DNA of 64,000 bases from Chryseobacterium sp. (GCA_030146295.1 JASLCD010000202.1:9281-73280), one strand, 5' to 3'. Shown: positions 44,337 to 53,394, counted from the first letter of the stretch. Notes: generated from the letters alone by a model not told the origin. Translations and numbers: made by a program.

Positions 44337-44354
44337 TTTCTTTTTTTTGCTGGG

Positions 44355-44362
44355 CAAATATA
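44355..44362 (-). promoter_or_regulatory. -7 promoter element of the lysC leader
   Basis: CAAATATA on the plus strand is TATATTTG on the minus strand, an exact TAnnTTTG. Transcription should start near 44349 and include the leader peptide and hairpin. Confidence 0.6.
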
Positions 44363-44471
44363 CATTTTTTTGCTAATATTTATAAAAAAGTACGAGATAA
44401 ATTTAAGATTCTCATCATGCGTTTTTCAGATGGGAACAATAAAACGCAAGCAATTTCATTATATTCTATTT

Positions 44472-45155
44472 TTAACCAGAAACGGTGCAGTTCTCTACAA
44501 ATTTTTCAAACTCCCGATCAGTATTTCGCATAACGGGGCCATGACCAAAGCAGATAATAGCAGGATTAAGTTTTGCTAACTTCTTGAGCGATTGGATATT
44601 TTGCTTTTGATCTGATGTAAATATATTAGGTGGAAGCCTCAAACCAACTGTTGTGGTAAGCAAATTCATATTTGTTGCCACATCTCCGATGATCAGTACT
44701 CCATCCCGCTCACGGAATAAAGAAATATGACCTGCTGAATGACCAGGTGTCTCTATTACCCGAAAACTTCCGATTTTATCACCTTCAACGATCGTCTGCC
44801 CGACTTTATGCCCCTGTCCTGCCCAGTACTTTTGCTGAAGCTTTGCTATCCAATGCTGCGGAGTTGGATAGTCGTTGGTTACCATACCTGTTTCAGTTCT
44901 AAAAACTTCGTTGGGATGACAGAGTAAGGGTATCCTGAACTCAGCACATATCTGATCACTACAGCCCTGGTGATCAGCATGGGCATGTGTTAGTACATGT
45001 TGATAAACGGGGATTTTCTGAATAGTCTTCTTTACAGTGGTATATGAACTCCGTATTCCGGAATCTACCAATACCCCTTCAATGATATAGCAGTTGATGC
45101 TATTTCGGGGCATCAGTGAAATCTGGAACACGTCTGAAGCAATTTGACGTAGCAT
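44472..45155 (-). CDS. MBL-fold metallo-hydrolase
   Basis: The protein has 227 residues. The metal site is THAHADHQG (H-x-H-x-D-H), with the later His in ETPGHSAGHISLF, the Asp in LIIGDVATN and the last His in CFGHGPV. This is the glyoxalase II/lactonase-like branch of the metallo-beta-lactamase fold, cytosolic, without a signal peptide. The substrate is not known. It is followed upstream by a Crp/Fnr regulator 55 bases away on the same strand, which may control it. Confidence 0.85.
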   Translation of the reverse strand: MLRQIASDVFQISLMPRNSINCYIIEGVLVDSGIRSSYTTVKKTIQKIPVYQHVLTHAHADHQGCSDQICAEFRIPLLCHPNEVFRTETGMVTNDYPTPQHWIAKLQQKYWAGQGHKVGQTIVEGDKIGSFRVIETPGHSAGHISLFRERDGVLIIGDVATNMNLLTTTVGLRLPPNIFTSDQKQNIQSLKKLAKLNPAIICFGHGPVMRNTDREFEKFVENCTVSG

Positions 45156-45210
45156 ATTTTTTTTTGTGCAAATCTACATTGCCAATTAAGACAACATAAG
45201 GACATTTGTC

Positions 45211-45798
45211 CTATAATATATTGGGTTTATGTATTTGTCCTTTTGCACGTGTAAGCGATCGCTGGGTAATGCCCAGGTAGGATGCCAGATCCTGGGTTGC
45301 AACTCGCTTTATGAGTATAGGTTCGTTAGTGAGAACATGACTGTATTTATCCAAAGCAGACCTATTATTATAATTAATCATATAGCGTTCTTTTTGGCTA
45401 TACTCCCTTTCCATCAACGATTTTATAACTTCGTTCCAAGCAGCCATCTGACTAAGCAGATACTGATAATCAGGAAAGCTTATTCTATAGATTTCGCTAT
45501 CTTCTATGGCCTTAATGTTTCTTATGGATTTGTCCTGTTTTACAAACTCCTGAAAGGAAGTAACAAATTCATTTTCAAACTTGAAACAGGTTATATTTTC
45601 TTTCCCCTCCTCGTCAAGAGCATATGCCTTTACAGCTCCACTAGCGATAAATCCAATATAACGGCATGATTCATCCTCACGAATAAAAAAGTCTCCTTTT
45701 TTTAAACGAATCGGTTTAAAAAACTGTAAAGAAAAGTTGATTTCCTCTGCTGACAGTTGTCCTGTTGAGGATAAATAATTTTCAAATACATTACTCAT
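45211..45798 (-). CDS. Crp/Fnr-family transcriptional regulator
   Basis: The protein has 195 residues. The N-terminal cyclic-nucleotide-type beta barrel runs to about 120, with LKKGDFFIREDESCRYIGFI and GAVKAYALDEEGKENITCFK. A C-terminal helix-turn-helix follows with VATQDLASYLGITQRSLTRA. It lacks the cAMP-binding R-x-x-x-Y set and FNR's Cys cluster, so the ligand is unknown. The next gene on the strand is the MBL hydrolase. Confidence 0.85.
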   Translation of the reverse strand: MSNVFENYLSSTGQLSAEEINFSLQFFKPIRLKKGDFFIREDESCRYIGFIASGAVKAYALDEEGKENITCFKFENEFVTSFQEFVKQDKSIRNIKAIEDSEIYRISFPDYQYLLSQMAAWNEVIKSLMEREYSQKERYMINYNNRSALDKYSHVLTNEPILIKRVATQDLASYLGITQRSLTRAKGQIHKPNIL

Positions 45799-46356
45799 TT
45801 CTATTATTTGTATTTAAATATTGTTATTAAAATTCTACGGAGTAAATGCCTAATCCATTGGGTAAGTCTTAAGTCCGGTATTATTAAAATCGGTTTTGAT
45901 ACCTTCCATAATCGTTGAAAGAACCAGCCTTCATATGGGAGTGAGATTTTAATTGAACATTGTAAACATAGTGTATTTACAAAATAAATACAAATGATAA
46001 TATATCAAATAAGCAATTCCTGAATGCAAAATTCAAGATAACAATCTATAAAAAATTTTTATCATCAACCGGTAAAAAGGCAGCTAATATATTGTTGTCA
46101 GCCATCACTTATGCCACCAAAAGACTACGGCATAACGGACTCCTCCCTAAAGGTACCCTCCAATTATTCCGTTTTCTTTTGTTTGATACTATTGACAACA
46201 CTTCATATCTGCTTTCTTTTTTCCTGTTTTTCTTTTGAAAAATATTGATTAAAGCCTAAGGTGGCCTGGAGAGTACTGGGAAGAGAAAATATTGAAAAGC
46301 TTTTGATCTTAAAAAGCTATGGAATAGTTCAATTATTCAAAATATAATTATGCACA
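45799..46356. other. Gene-free stretch with a short coding-like remnant
   Basis: No gene of credible length is found on either strand. Plus-strand 46252-46347 ends LKPKVAWRVLGRENIEKLLI, then LKSYGIVQLFKI and stop, with a stop just upstream: a possible 3' end of a lost gene. No transposase motif or clear inverted repeat was seen. Confidence 0.3.
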
Positions 46357-47355
46357 CTACGAATTACTCTTATTGGCAATGCCCTTTTTTAACGTTATTA
46401 GAGCAAAGCCAGCAACAATTCCAATTAATGCAGCTACTTTAACGTTTTTGGAAGCATTTAAAGGAGGTATACCGTATATTCTGTGTGGGTCTTTCGAAGG
46501 CTCAAGTATATTCCCCGATACTTCAGGACCATTCTTTATTTTCATCATTAACCGTACACCTGCCGATGCCGTATTGATTACTGCTTTAGGAAAAAGTCTG
46601 TAAATTGAAGTGATTGCATAAGATCTGAAATCGGGAAATAAATCCTTTTGGGGTTTCCTAGCTAATTCTACCATTTTTGCAGCAGTATCCCGGGGATCTG
46701 AAGCAATGGGAGGTATACCCATCTTAAATCCTGAGTATTTTGCAGAGTGAAGGTTCCCAGTTGATTTTTGAAGTTGGGGGTATAAATTACAGACATGAAT
46801 GTTTGCATAATTTGAAATCTCGCCTTGAAGACCATCCATCATACCTTTAATACCATACTTAGTTGCCGAGTATACCGAACTGTAAGGCGCGGGCATATAC
46901 CCTCCAATAGAAACATTATTAATCAATATCCCTTCATTTTGTTTTTTGAAAATTTTAATGGCATTGTACGCTCCATGCATATACCCGAATAGATTAGTTT
47001 TAATAACCTGTTCGTGAATCTCCATTGGAATCTCTTCGAATTTTCCACTCGCCATAACCCCGGCATTATTTACCCATATATCAATTCTGCCAAATCTGGA
47101 CAATGTCTCTTCTGCTACCCTTTCTATATCTGCAGCAACGGAGGTATCTGCGGAAATTCCCAATACTTCTACTCCCATTCCTTTGCAGAGCTCAACGACC
47201 TCGTCTATACCTTCCTGTCCTCTTGCTACGATTACTATATTACATCCTTCCAATGCAAAAGCTTCTGCAGCTGCCCTTCCTACTCCACTACTAGAGCCTG
47301 TTATTACGACTGTTTTTCGTAATAGAGTCTGTTGAAATTGTTCTTCTTTTCTCAT
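46357..47355 (-). CDS. Short-chain dehydrogenase/reductase with C-terminal membrane helix
   Basis: The protein has 332 residues. The NAD(P) motif is TGSSSGVGRA near residue 19-28. NNAGV, and the catalytic set with NNVSIGG and YSATKYGIKG (Y-x-x-x-K), are all present. After the ~260-residue SDR core comes a tail ending KVAALIGIVAGFALITLKKG, a single membrane helix. SDRs of this type occur in photoprotective and membrane-stress gene sets; the carotenoid genes lie 5 kb away. The substrate is unknown. Confidence 0.88.
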   Translation of the reverse strand: MRKEEQFQQTLLRKTVVITGSSSGVGRAAAEAFALEGCNIVIVARGQEGIDEVVELCKGMGVEVLGISADTSVAADIERVAEETLSRFGRIDIWVNNAGVMASGKFEEIPMEIHEQVIKTNLFGYMHGAYNAIKIFKKQNEGILINNVSIGGYMPAPYSSVYSATKYGIKGMMDGLQGEISNYANIHVCNLYPQLQKSTGNLHSAKYSGFKMGIPPIASDPRDTAAKMVELARKPQKDLFPDFRSYAITSIYRLFPKAVINTASAGVRLMMKIKNGPEVSGNILEPSKDPHRIYGIPPLNASKNVKVAALIGIVAGFALITLKKGIANKSNS

Positions 47356-47824
47356 GTTTAATTTTTTTTCAATTCGGTAACAAATAGAACATGTATTGTG
47401 CCAGATGTGTAATTTTTAGGATATAGTGTACATTCATCCAAATTTTTACATTCAAAATAATAATGGTTTTAGCAAAGGCACATGTTTAGAATCAATTGGT
47501 TTTATAAAAAATATTGCAAATCCATTTTTTGGTGTAATTGGTCTTATTATTGGATACGTTTTATTACACCACACACAAAAATATCCTTTTATGAAGATAA
47601 TTGCAGAACATTTGAAACCGCTTCGTTTCTCTTACCATCAGTTTAAAAACATCGAAAATTATAAAATGAATAATCTATTTTTCATTTAAGAAACTCTGTC
47701 ATACTTTTCAAAGTTTAATTCAATAATCATAAGTGAAACCTAAGGAGTCTGATTTTGATTCTGTTACTTTTATAATGTTAAGTAAAAATTATATAAATGA
47801 TTTTTACAGGTAATACTATACATC
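47356..47824. other. Intergenic stretch between divergent SDR and BrkB genes
   Basis: The only long frame, 47426-47689 on the plus strand, lacks codon character and homology, and is not called. The stretch is AT-rich and holds no hairpin strong enough to report. Promoters for both divergent genes should lie here. Confidence 0.4.
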
Positions 47825-48787
47825 ATGAAAACAATTAATAATTTTTGGGAAATACTTAAAAGCACTTATAAAGACTGGAGTGCGCGGGATCTGGGAACTG
47901 AGGCTGCGAGTTTAGCCTATACTGCAATTTTTTCGATTCCGGGACTACTAATTATAGTTATATGGCTCACAGGTATATTCTTTGGTGAAGAAGCGGTACG
48001 GGGAGAAATAACTAAGTTCATCGGGAGCATGATGGGTAGAGATGTTGGCAAGAGTCTTGAAGAAATGGTTGTAGCAGGCATGGTGGATAAAAAAAATATC
48101 ATTATGAAAATCATTGGAATTGTGACTCTTGTTTTTGGTGCCACCTCACTTTTCTTCCAATTTCAAAAATCGCTCAATAAGCTGTGGGATATCGTGGTGA
48201 CTCCTAAAAAGGCCTGGGAAAAATATCTTCTCGACCGAGCAAATTCTTTGGGGATGATTATTGTAATTGCGTTTCTTATGCTCATTACCTTGCTCATAAG
48301 CTCTTTTATCGGTCTCGCTAATGATTGGGTTATCCATCGTTTTGGGTTGGAAACCCTGGTTCTGATGAATATCATTAATATTGTTGTAGGCTTTCTCGTT
48401 ACGTTATTTCTTTTCGCCGCCATGTTCAAAATTCTACCAGATGTTGAGTTACAATGGAGATCTGTATGGGTAGGTGCCGCAGTAACGGCTGCACTTTTTA
48501 CACTTGGGAAGTATATCCTCACATTTTATTTTGAAACGTTCAATCCCAGTTCTGCGTTTGGTACAGCCGGAACAGTTATTTTACTGTTACTTTGGATCAA
48601 TTACACCTGTCAGATTATTTTCTTTGGTGCAGAATTCACTAAGGTATATGCTAAAAAAATGGGGCATCAACTACAACCTTCAAAACATGCAAAATGGAGC
48701 CCCCAAATAGTATCAAAAGAAGATTCGCAAAATATAGTATCTGCTGAAAAAAATTCCGAAAAAACAATGAAAGATTCAACGATTTAA
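47825..48787 (+). CDS. YihY/virulence factor BrkB family membrane protein
   Basis: The protein has 320 residues. TYKDWSARDLGTEAASLAYT leads into SIPGLLIIVIWLTGIFFGEE, the family start. Six hydrophobic helices follow, with VFGATSLFFQFQKSLNKLWD, ILPDVELQWRSVWVGAAVTA and GTAGTVILLLLWINYTCQII, all typical of the YihY family (not RNase BN, an old misannotation). The function may involve envelope ion or lipid homeostasis. The last 17 codons, from about residue 300, form part of a 17-bp inverted repeat that extends beyond the stop. Confidence 0.85.
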   Translation: MKTINNFWEILKSTYKDWSARDLGTEAASLAYTAIFSIPGLLIIVIWLTGIFFGEEAVRGEITKFIGSMMGRDVGKSLEEMVVAGMVDKKNIIMKIIGIVTLVFGATSLFFQFQKSLNKLWDIVVTPKKAWEKYLLDRANSLGMIIVIAFLMLITLLISSFIGLANDWVIHRFGLETLVLMNIINIVVGFLVTLFLFAAMFKILPDVELQWRSVWVGAAVTAALFTLGKYILTFYFETFNPSSAFGTAGTVILLLLWINYTCQIIFFGAEFTKVYAKKMGHQLQPSKHAKWSPQIVSKEDSQNIVSAEKNSEKTMKDSTI

Positions 48788-48822
48788 GATCAAAAACTTA
48801 TAAAAGAATCTTTCATTGTTTT
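48761..48822. repeat. 17-bp perfect inverted repeat spanning the brkB-like stop codon
   Basis: AAAACAATGAAAGATTC (48761-48777) in the last codons matches the complement of GAATCTTTCATTGTTTT (48806-48822) exactly. The 28-base spacer contains the TAA. It may act as a weak terminator or be the mark of an inverted duplication. Confidence 0.6.
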
Positions 48823-49173
48823 AAATTAACGTTCAATATCCTATTTCTGCCACTGGTGTATGTTGCACAACAGGACATATGAAAAATGGAATATTTTTCA
48901 TCATCTAACAAAAATCTTTTTGATATTAGGAATGCAGAGGATATTGAATATGAAATGGAAGTATTCCTGACAAATTTTAGAATACAATCCACTTTGAGGA
49001 TTAGATTATAGTTGCTTATAGAATAATCACTCAAAGGGGTATGCTGTTCATAAAGCTCAAAATATTTTGTATAAATTCTGTGAAGAATAAATAAAAAACA
49101 CATTTATCGAAAAAAAAAGAGGTAATAGTTTTAGAGTCTAAATATCGAAATTATTTAACCAAGTGCCTCCCTA
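48823..49173. other. Gene-poor stretch between convergent brkB-like and marR-like genes
   Basis: Two mutually exclusive weak frames occur: minus 48813-49103 (96 codons, low-complexity Ile/Ser/Tyr) and plus 48886-49011 (MEYFSSSNKNLFDIRNAEDI, 41 codons). Neither has homology or a ribosome site that I can defend. I see nothing else here. Confidence 0.35.
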
Positions 49174-49839
49174 TTATTTCTTTTCGACAGCGTATTCATC
49201 ATAGACAATATTAATGAGGTCATCAGAATTAATATTTCGCGAAAAAATGGGATAGTGAAAAGCATCAAGCTTGTTAAGAATACGAATGAGGTCCATCTTT
49301 TCTTTATGAGTAAGGTTTCCGGCAACAATATTCGTTGCCTGACGAATTTTTTCCATCTGCCTTTCGAGAACAACCAATCCTTTTTCTGAAATACGGATGA
49401 GCTTGCTTCGTTTGTCCATATCAGACTCTGTCTGCTCAACGAGTTTCTGACGAAGCAGCCTTGCAATAATAAGCATACCTACTGGCTTATCATGAATATT
49501 TTTTTTGATAAGTGCCATTTTAGTCATTTCGCCAAAAGCTTTTAAGTTGATCAGGTAAATAAAGTCTTCCTGCGTTGAAAATTCAGAATTAATGATAGCC
49601 GACTTTGAATAGGTTTTAGCGTATCGGTTTATATGGACCAGTAATGTACTAATTGCACTTTCAGCGGTCCTGCCATTCTCTTTTCCTTCCCAATACGGCT
49701 CATCAACAATTTTCTCTCCACCAGAAATCCATGATTTAAAGCCTTCAATAGTAGGTGGATAAGAATTTGAAGATGCGTTATTATCTGATTCAAACTGCTC
49801 AAGAAGAGCTATAAAGTCTTTGATTAGGGTAAAATTCAT
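49174..49839 (-). CDS. MarR-family regulator (paralogue 1) with N-terminal extension
   Basis: The protein has 221 residues. About 60 residues of extension (FKSWISGGEKI) precede a winged helix: STQEDFIYLINLKAFGEMTK, then the recognition part PVGMLIIARLLRQKLVEQTE and the wing. It is closely alike throughout to the regulator at 55768-56424 (for example INRYAKTYSKSAIINSEFST against GRYAKTYSRSIGNSVFSS). The two bracket the carotenoid locus. Its promoter also matches the other's, with TATACAAATATA in common. Confidence 0.85.
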   Translation of the reverse strand: MNFTLIKDFIALLEQFESDNNASSNSYPPTIEGFKSWISGGEKIVDEPYWEGKENGRTAESAISTLLVHINRYAKTYSKSAIINSEFSTQEDFIYLINLKAFGEMTKMALIKKNIHDKPVGMLIIARLLRQKLVEQTESDMDKRSKLIRISEKGLVVLERQMEKIRQATNIVAGNLTHKEKMDLIRILNKLDAFHYPIFSRNINSDDLINIVYDEYAVEKK

Positions 49840-49850
49840 TTCAATTAAAT

Positions 49851-49867
49851 ACTATACAAATATACCT
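49851..49867 (-). promoter_or_regulatory. Promoter of MarR paralogue 1
   Basis: Minus-strand TATATTTG at 49857-49864, 18 bases ahead of the ATG, inside TATA-CAAA-TATA. The same core occurs ahead of the other marR paralogue. Confidence 0.6.
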
Positions 49868-50021
49868 GCTTTTAATTTAATATTTATTCTCTGCTCACTA
49901 GATATTGAGTTTATTCAAAGAATAATAAAAAAGAGGAAACAATTACTATTTTTAAAACATGTAAGCAAATTTCTTACAAAGCAAAAAAGAATATAAATAA
50001 ACCAAATTAAAAAGTAAGAAA

Positions 50022-50052
50022 ACTGTCCGAAACTTTATCAGTTTCGGACAGT
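50022..50052 (-). terminator. Probable terminator of the LEA-like gene
   Basis: ACTGTCCGAAACT (50022-50034), TTATC, AGTTTCGGACAGT (50040-50052) is a perfect 13-bp stem. On the minus strand it is followed by TTTCTTACTTTTT. It lies 20 bases after the stop of the gene at 50073-50372. Confidence 0.75.
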
Positions 50053-50072
50053 CTGTATATAAAGTCTTTGAA

Positions 50073-50372
50073 TTAATTTGTTCTTTTTCTCCATTCAGCC
50101 TTTACATCTTCAGCTGCATCTTTTGTACTTTCCCAGGCTTCATCGGCTTTATCTTTAATATCTTCCCATGCCTCGGACACATTTGACTTTACCTTATCTA
50201 ACCAGTCTTCCTGCGTCGCTTCCTGATCATTATCTCTTTTTTCATTGATATAATCTTTCGCTTTATCCGCTAATTCACTGATCTTCCATTTTGCATTATC
50301 AGCCGCATTTTTTAAAGAATTTTCTGTTTCATTAACTGCATTTTCCGCTTTGTTATAATCTGAATTATTCAT
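50073..50372 (-). CDS. LEA/CsbD-like amphipathic stress protein
   Basis: The protein has 99 residues, entirely of helical amphipathic repeats: NAADNAKWKISELADKAKDY, then SNVSEAWEDIKDKADEAWES and KDAAEDVKAEWRKR. It is rich in Lys, Asp, Glu, Ala and Trp, with no Cys and no signal. The 11-residue K-D-K-A-D/E-A-W periodicity resembles late-embryogenesis-type or YtxH/CsbD stress proteins. A desiccation or osmotic protection role is inferred only from composition. Confidence 0.65.
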   Translation of the reverse strand: MNNSDYNKAENAVNETENSLKNAADNAKWKISELADKAKDYINEKRDNDQEATQEDWLDKVKSNVSEAWEDIKDKADEAWESTKDAAEDVKAEWRKRTN

Positions 50373-50575
50373 AATATAATATTTTAGTAATTGGTATATA
50401 AATAAACAATGTTTATGCCTAAAACGTTTGTCTAAATGTTAAAATCTCTTAAAATATTAAATCATCATTTTAAAAAATCATAGTTCATTCAATGATGCAG
50501 CTCATAACCAATGACATACTTCGTCAAGCATCCTATAATATCTTTCACTGTTAATGGCAGCCTATGATGCTGGCA

Positions 50576-51166
50576 TTAAATCTTCTCTAAAAGATGGCCA
50601 AAGTATTTTTTCTTCTTCACAAGATAACTTTCATTCACTTCATTGGAATCGATTTCCAAAGGAACTCTGCTATTGAGAATAATCCCACTATTCTCTATTG
50701 ATCTGATCTTATCCGGGTTATTAGTCAAAAGATTGATCTTCCTGATTTCTAAAATATTCAGCATTTCAACGGCTATGTCAAAGTTTCTTCCGTCTGCCGG
50801 GAGCCCTAGTTTCAAATTGGCTTCAACAGTATCCAATCCTTTCTCCTGAAGTTCATAAGCCCTGAGTTTATTAATAATTCCGATATTTCTTCCTTCCTGA
50901 CGAAGGTAAATGATCACTCCCCCATTTTCCGACATATATTTCATAGCGGCATCAAGTTGTTGTCCACATTCACATTTTTTGGAATGAAAAACCTCTCCTG
51001 TAATACATTCTGAATGAAAACGAACATTGACAGTTGTGTTAAAATCTGTATTCTCAGCTACCCAAACCAGATGAGGACTCCAGTCTTCTTCCTTCTCTGA
51101 AAATGCATATACTATGAACATCCCATATTCTGTAGGTATTTTTGATTGTGCTTGTATTTTGAGCAT
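50576..51166 (-). CDS. ribA: GTP cyclohydrolase II
   Basis: The protein has 196 residues, single domain. VRFHSECITGEVFHSKKCEC carries the zinc ligands Cys-x10-Cys-x-Cys and leads to GQQLDAAM. GGVIIYLRQEGRNIGIINKL, then DTVEANLKLGLPADGRNFDI, hold the catalytic Arg and Tyr loop. It opens GTP to make the riboflavin precursor. There is no fused DHBP synthase and no riboflavin operon around it. It is the last gene of the carotenoid strand, which suggests a flavin or light-response link, not housekeeping riboflavin synthesis. Confidence 0.92.
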   Translation of the reverse strand: MLKIQAQSKIPTEYGMFIVYAFSEKEEDWSPHLVWVAENTDFNTTVNVRFHSECITGEVFHSKKCECGQQLDAAMKYMSENGGVIIYLRQEGRNIGIINKLRAYELQEKGLDTVEANLKLGLPADGRNFDIAVEMLNILEIRKINLLTNNPDKIRSIENSGIILNSRVPLEIDSNEVNESYLVKKKKYFGHLLEKI

Positions 51167-51190
51167 TTTTTCTGATTTTAAGTTAATAAT

Positions 51191-51739
51191 CTATTTTTCA
51201 AACGGACTTTTTTTGTCCTGTTTTACCCATATCAATTTTGAAGTATCATAACCGATCTCCTGAGCCTTACTGATAAAATTTTGTTTTATATTTTCGGGAA
51301 TGGTCTTTTCACGGGATAGAACCCACAAATAATTTAAGTTTTTGCCAGCAATCAATGCGTATTTGTAATCTTCCAGGGCTACAACGTTATATCCGCTGTA
51401 AAAAGGGCCGAAAAAACTTACTTTCAGAGCTGCAGTATTCTTGTCCCCTCTAAATTTAGCTGTTCCATTGACAGACACCCATTTATTCTTTTTAATATTG
51501 TACCCGCTGTTAACTACGTTTACATTTCCCTCCTCATTAAGACTGTACTGAGCGATTGCATTATCAAGATCTTTTTCAAAACGATAATCGAATCTGGCTA
51601 TCTCATACCATGTCCCTAAATATCTATTGACATCAAATTGGTCAACAGGCTGCGCTTTTTCGGGCATAGAACAACAAGAAGACAAAATGTTTAAAAGCGC
51701 GAAACTTGATAATAAGGTAAGGATGATTTTATTTTTCAT
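51191..51739 (-). CDS. blc: Bacterial lipocalin (Blc-like lipoprotein)
   Basis: The protein has 182 residues. The signal ends LLNILSSCCSM with lipobox Cys at 22 or 23. The barrel opens with DVNRYLGTWYEIARFDYRFE, the lipocalin G-x-W signature, and continues with GTAKFRGDKNTAALKVSFFG and YKYALIAGKNLNYLWVLSRE, the T-D-Y/N-Y-x-x-x-x-V-x-S-R region. Blc binds lysolipids at the outer membrane. It overlaps the lycopene cyclase gene by 11 bases, so the two are cotranscribed with the carotenoid genes. Confidence 0.9.
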   Translation of the reverse strand: MKNKIILTLLSSFALLNILSSCCSMPEKAQPVDQFDVNRYLGTWYEIARFDYRFEKDLDNAIAQYSLNEEGNVNVVNSGYNIKKNKWVSVNGTAKFRGDKNTAALKVSFFGPFYSGYNVVALEDYKYALIAGKNLNYLWVLSREKTIPENIKQNFISKAQEIGYDTSKLIWVKQDKKSPFEK

Positions 51740-52418
51740 TTTTAGTTATTTTTTTAAAGAAATAAATATTAAGTAAAAACTGACTGTAGCCATAAACGGC
51801 ATCTTCTATAGGGATAGTTCCCATTCTAATTCCTAAAAAGTCATCGGGATTATAGTTAACAACCGGCGAAGAAATAAAAGAACCTGTAAGAATTCCATTC
51901 ACTGCAAAAAAACCGGGCATCAAAATCAGATATATCAGACTAACCTTTCCTATCCATTGTTTGTGAGCAATAAAATGAAGATAAAATAGGGTAAATAGTG
52001 TTACCATTACCGTAAGCAACGTGTATATTCTTTCATAATAAAGAAAACCAACCACACCAAGGATAATAAAGGATGTGAATACGATGAGATTATTAAAAGC
52101 GTCGGCCCAATCAGGATGATAGAATTTCTCAATGCAGTAATAAGTAAAAACACAGGCGAAAGGAATACAGTAAAAAAACAGCCATTCTTCAACAGGAAGT
52201 CCTGCTATTTTAAATCCTAAGGTATAATGGAGATCAAACCACCATACTCCTTTTGCCGTAAACCAAATATCCCAGGCAATAAAGGGAATGGCTACAATGG
52301 TGGAAGACAGCAAAAATTTCCCAAAAAGTTTATTAAACTGTATTCTTCTGTCAAAAGATGCAAGAAAACAGATAATGACAGTGAAGAAGTTAATCAGTAG
52401 GTAAGTATAAGGCATCAT
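51729..52418 (-). CDS. crtY: Lycopene cyclase, CrtY-cd fused type
   Basis: The protein has 229 residues with six or seven membrane helices. The two half-repeats of the heterodimeric-type (CrtYc-CrtYd) cyclase are fused: FDLHYTLGFKIAGLPVEEWL, then FFYCIPF in the first half, and GIRMGTIPIEDAVYGYSQFL in the second. The P-V-E-E and P-I-E-D motifs hold the catalytic acids. It should turn lycopene into beta-carotene. It overlaps the hydroxylase upstream by four bases. Confidence 0.9.
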   Translation of the reverse strand: MMPYTYLLINFFTVIICFLASFDRRIQFNKLFGKFLLSSTIVAIPFIAWDIWFTAKGVWWFDLHYTLGFKIAGLPVEEWLFFYCIPFACVFTYYCIEKFYHPDWADAFNNLIVFTSFIILGVVGFLYYERIYTLLTVMVTLFTLFYLHFIAHKQWIGKVSLIYLILMPGFFAVNGILTGSFISSPVVNYNPDDFLGIRMGTIPIEDAVYGYSQFLLNIYFFKKITKNEK

Positions 52419-52867
52419 TTTTTATTGAAATACATTTTAAAATATTTAACAGGAACCCACAGAAAGCCAAAACATTCTCCTTTTTCTTTACCCAAATGTT
52501 TGTGATGTTGCTTATGGGCTCGTCTTATGGCAAGGAAGTAAGGGCTTTTTGTTTTTGTAAAAATTTTTGCTCTCTGGTGAATAAAAATATCATGCACAAA
52601 GAAATAGGCCATTCCATAAAGGCTTATTCCCAGACCGATAAAAAACCAATAACTGAAATTCTGCTGTACTCCCAGATATAATAAGGCAATAGCCGGGCTT
52701 GCAAAAATGAAAAAGAACCAATCATTCCTTTCAAGCTTGCCATCATGGCTATGATCATGATGATCCCGGTGCAGGATCCACAGGAAACCGTGCATAATAT
52801 ACCGATGGATCAGCCATGTAGCTCCTTCCATGGAAATAAACACTCCCAAAACGATCAGAATATTCAT
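52415..52867 (-). CDS. crtZ: Beta-carotene hydroxylase (CrtZ-type, fatty acid hydroxylase superfamily)
   Basis: From ATG 52867 the protein has 150 residues; the start at 52897 overlaps the upstream gene by 29 bases and is not preferred. The di-iron His boxes HRYIMHG, HRDHHDHSHDG, HDIFIHQR and RRAHKQHHKHLG are complete. Four membrane helices surround them. It should hydroxylate the beta rings to zeaxanthin. It lies between the SRPBCC gene (stop one base away) and the lycopene cyclase. Confidence 0.92.
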   Translation of the reverse strand: MNILIVLGVFISMEGATWLIHRYIMHGFLWILHRDHHDHSHDGKLERNDWFFFIFASPAIALLYLGVQQNFSYWFFIGLGISLYGMAYFFVHDIFIHQRAKIFTKTKSPYFLAIRRAHKQHHKHLGKEKGECFGFLWVPVKYFKMYFNKK

Positions 52868-52868
52868 T

Positions 52869-53336
52869 TTATTTATGTTTATCGTTAAAAAGATCATTCA
52901 AAACCCTGTATCTGAAATCGAAAATACTTTTAAGCTTTTCTTTTACGAATAACCGATGGGCTATTGTACCTAAAATCCCCATCGGAAGTTCATAGTCTAC
53001 TGTATCTTGCATGAGTACTCCATGCTCATTAGGAACAAATTCATGAAAATGATTCCAATGCTTATATGGACCATCTTTCTGAAAGTCTGTAAAACTTTTA
53101 TAGTCTTCAACCTGGCTGATAATGGTTTTCCATCTCATGGGAATCCCCAATAAAGGAGAGACGGTATAATCTATTTCCATTCCTTTAAAAATAGGCTTAT
53201 CCTTCACATCGGAAAGAACCACAAAACCCATGCTCTTAGGGGTTATTTCTGATAAATTATGAGGGGATGAAAAAAACTTCCATGCCGTTTCAATATTGCA
53301 ACTCAGCTGTTGTTCTCTGTATAATCTGTACATCAT
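52869..53336 (-). CDS. SRPBCC (START-like) protein of the carotenoid operon
   Basis: The protein has 155 residues: YREQQLSCNIETAWKFFSSP, then NLSEITPKSMGFVVLSDVKD, and KHWNHFHEFVPNEHGVLMQD, ending in a long helix. This is the polyketide-cyclase/SRPBCC fold with a lipophilic pocket. It is found embedded in crt operons of several Bacteroidetes and may hand over carotenoid intermediates; that is inference. The gene is followed by crtZ with a one-base gap. Confidence 0.85.
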   Translation of the reverse strand: MMYRLYREQQLSCNIETAWKFFSSPHNLSEITPKSMGFVVLSDVKDKPIFKGMEIDYTVSPLLGIPMRWKTIISQVEDYKSFTDFQKDGPYKHWNHFHEFVPNEHGVLMQDTVDYELPMGILGTIAHRLFVKEKLKSIFDFRYRVLNDLFNDKHK

Positions 53337-53394
53337 TTATTTTTTATTTATTGTTAAACGCTCCAAAAAATCATTTTCAAACGCAATTTTGTGG

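Noticed and set aside
47426..47689. 87-codon plus-strand frame
   Set aside because: Low-complexity composition, no family, no promoter or ribosome site; lies in the promoter region between divergent genes.
48813..49103. 96-codon minus-strand frame
   Set aside because: Conflicts with a 41-codon plus-strand frame, has no recognisable domain and begins in a terminator-like area.
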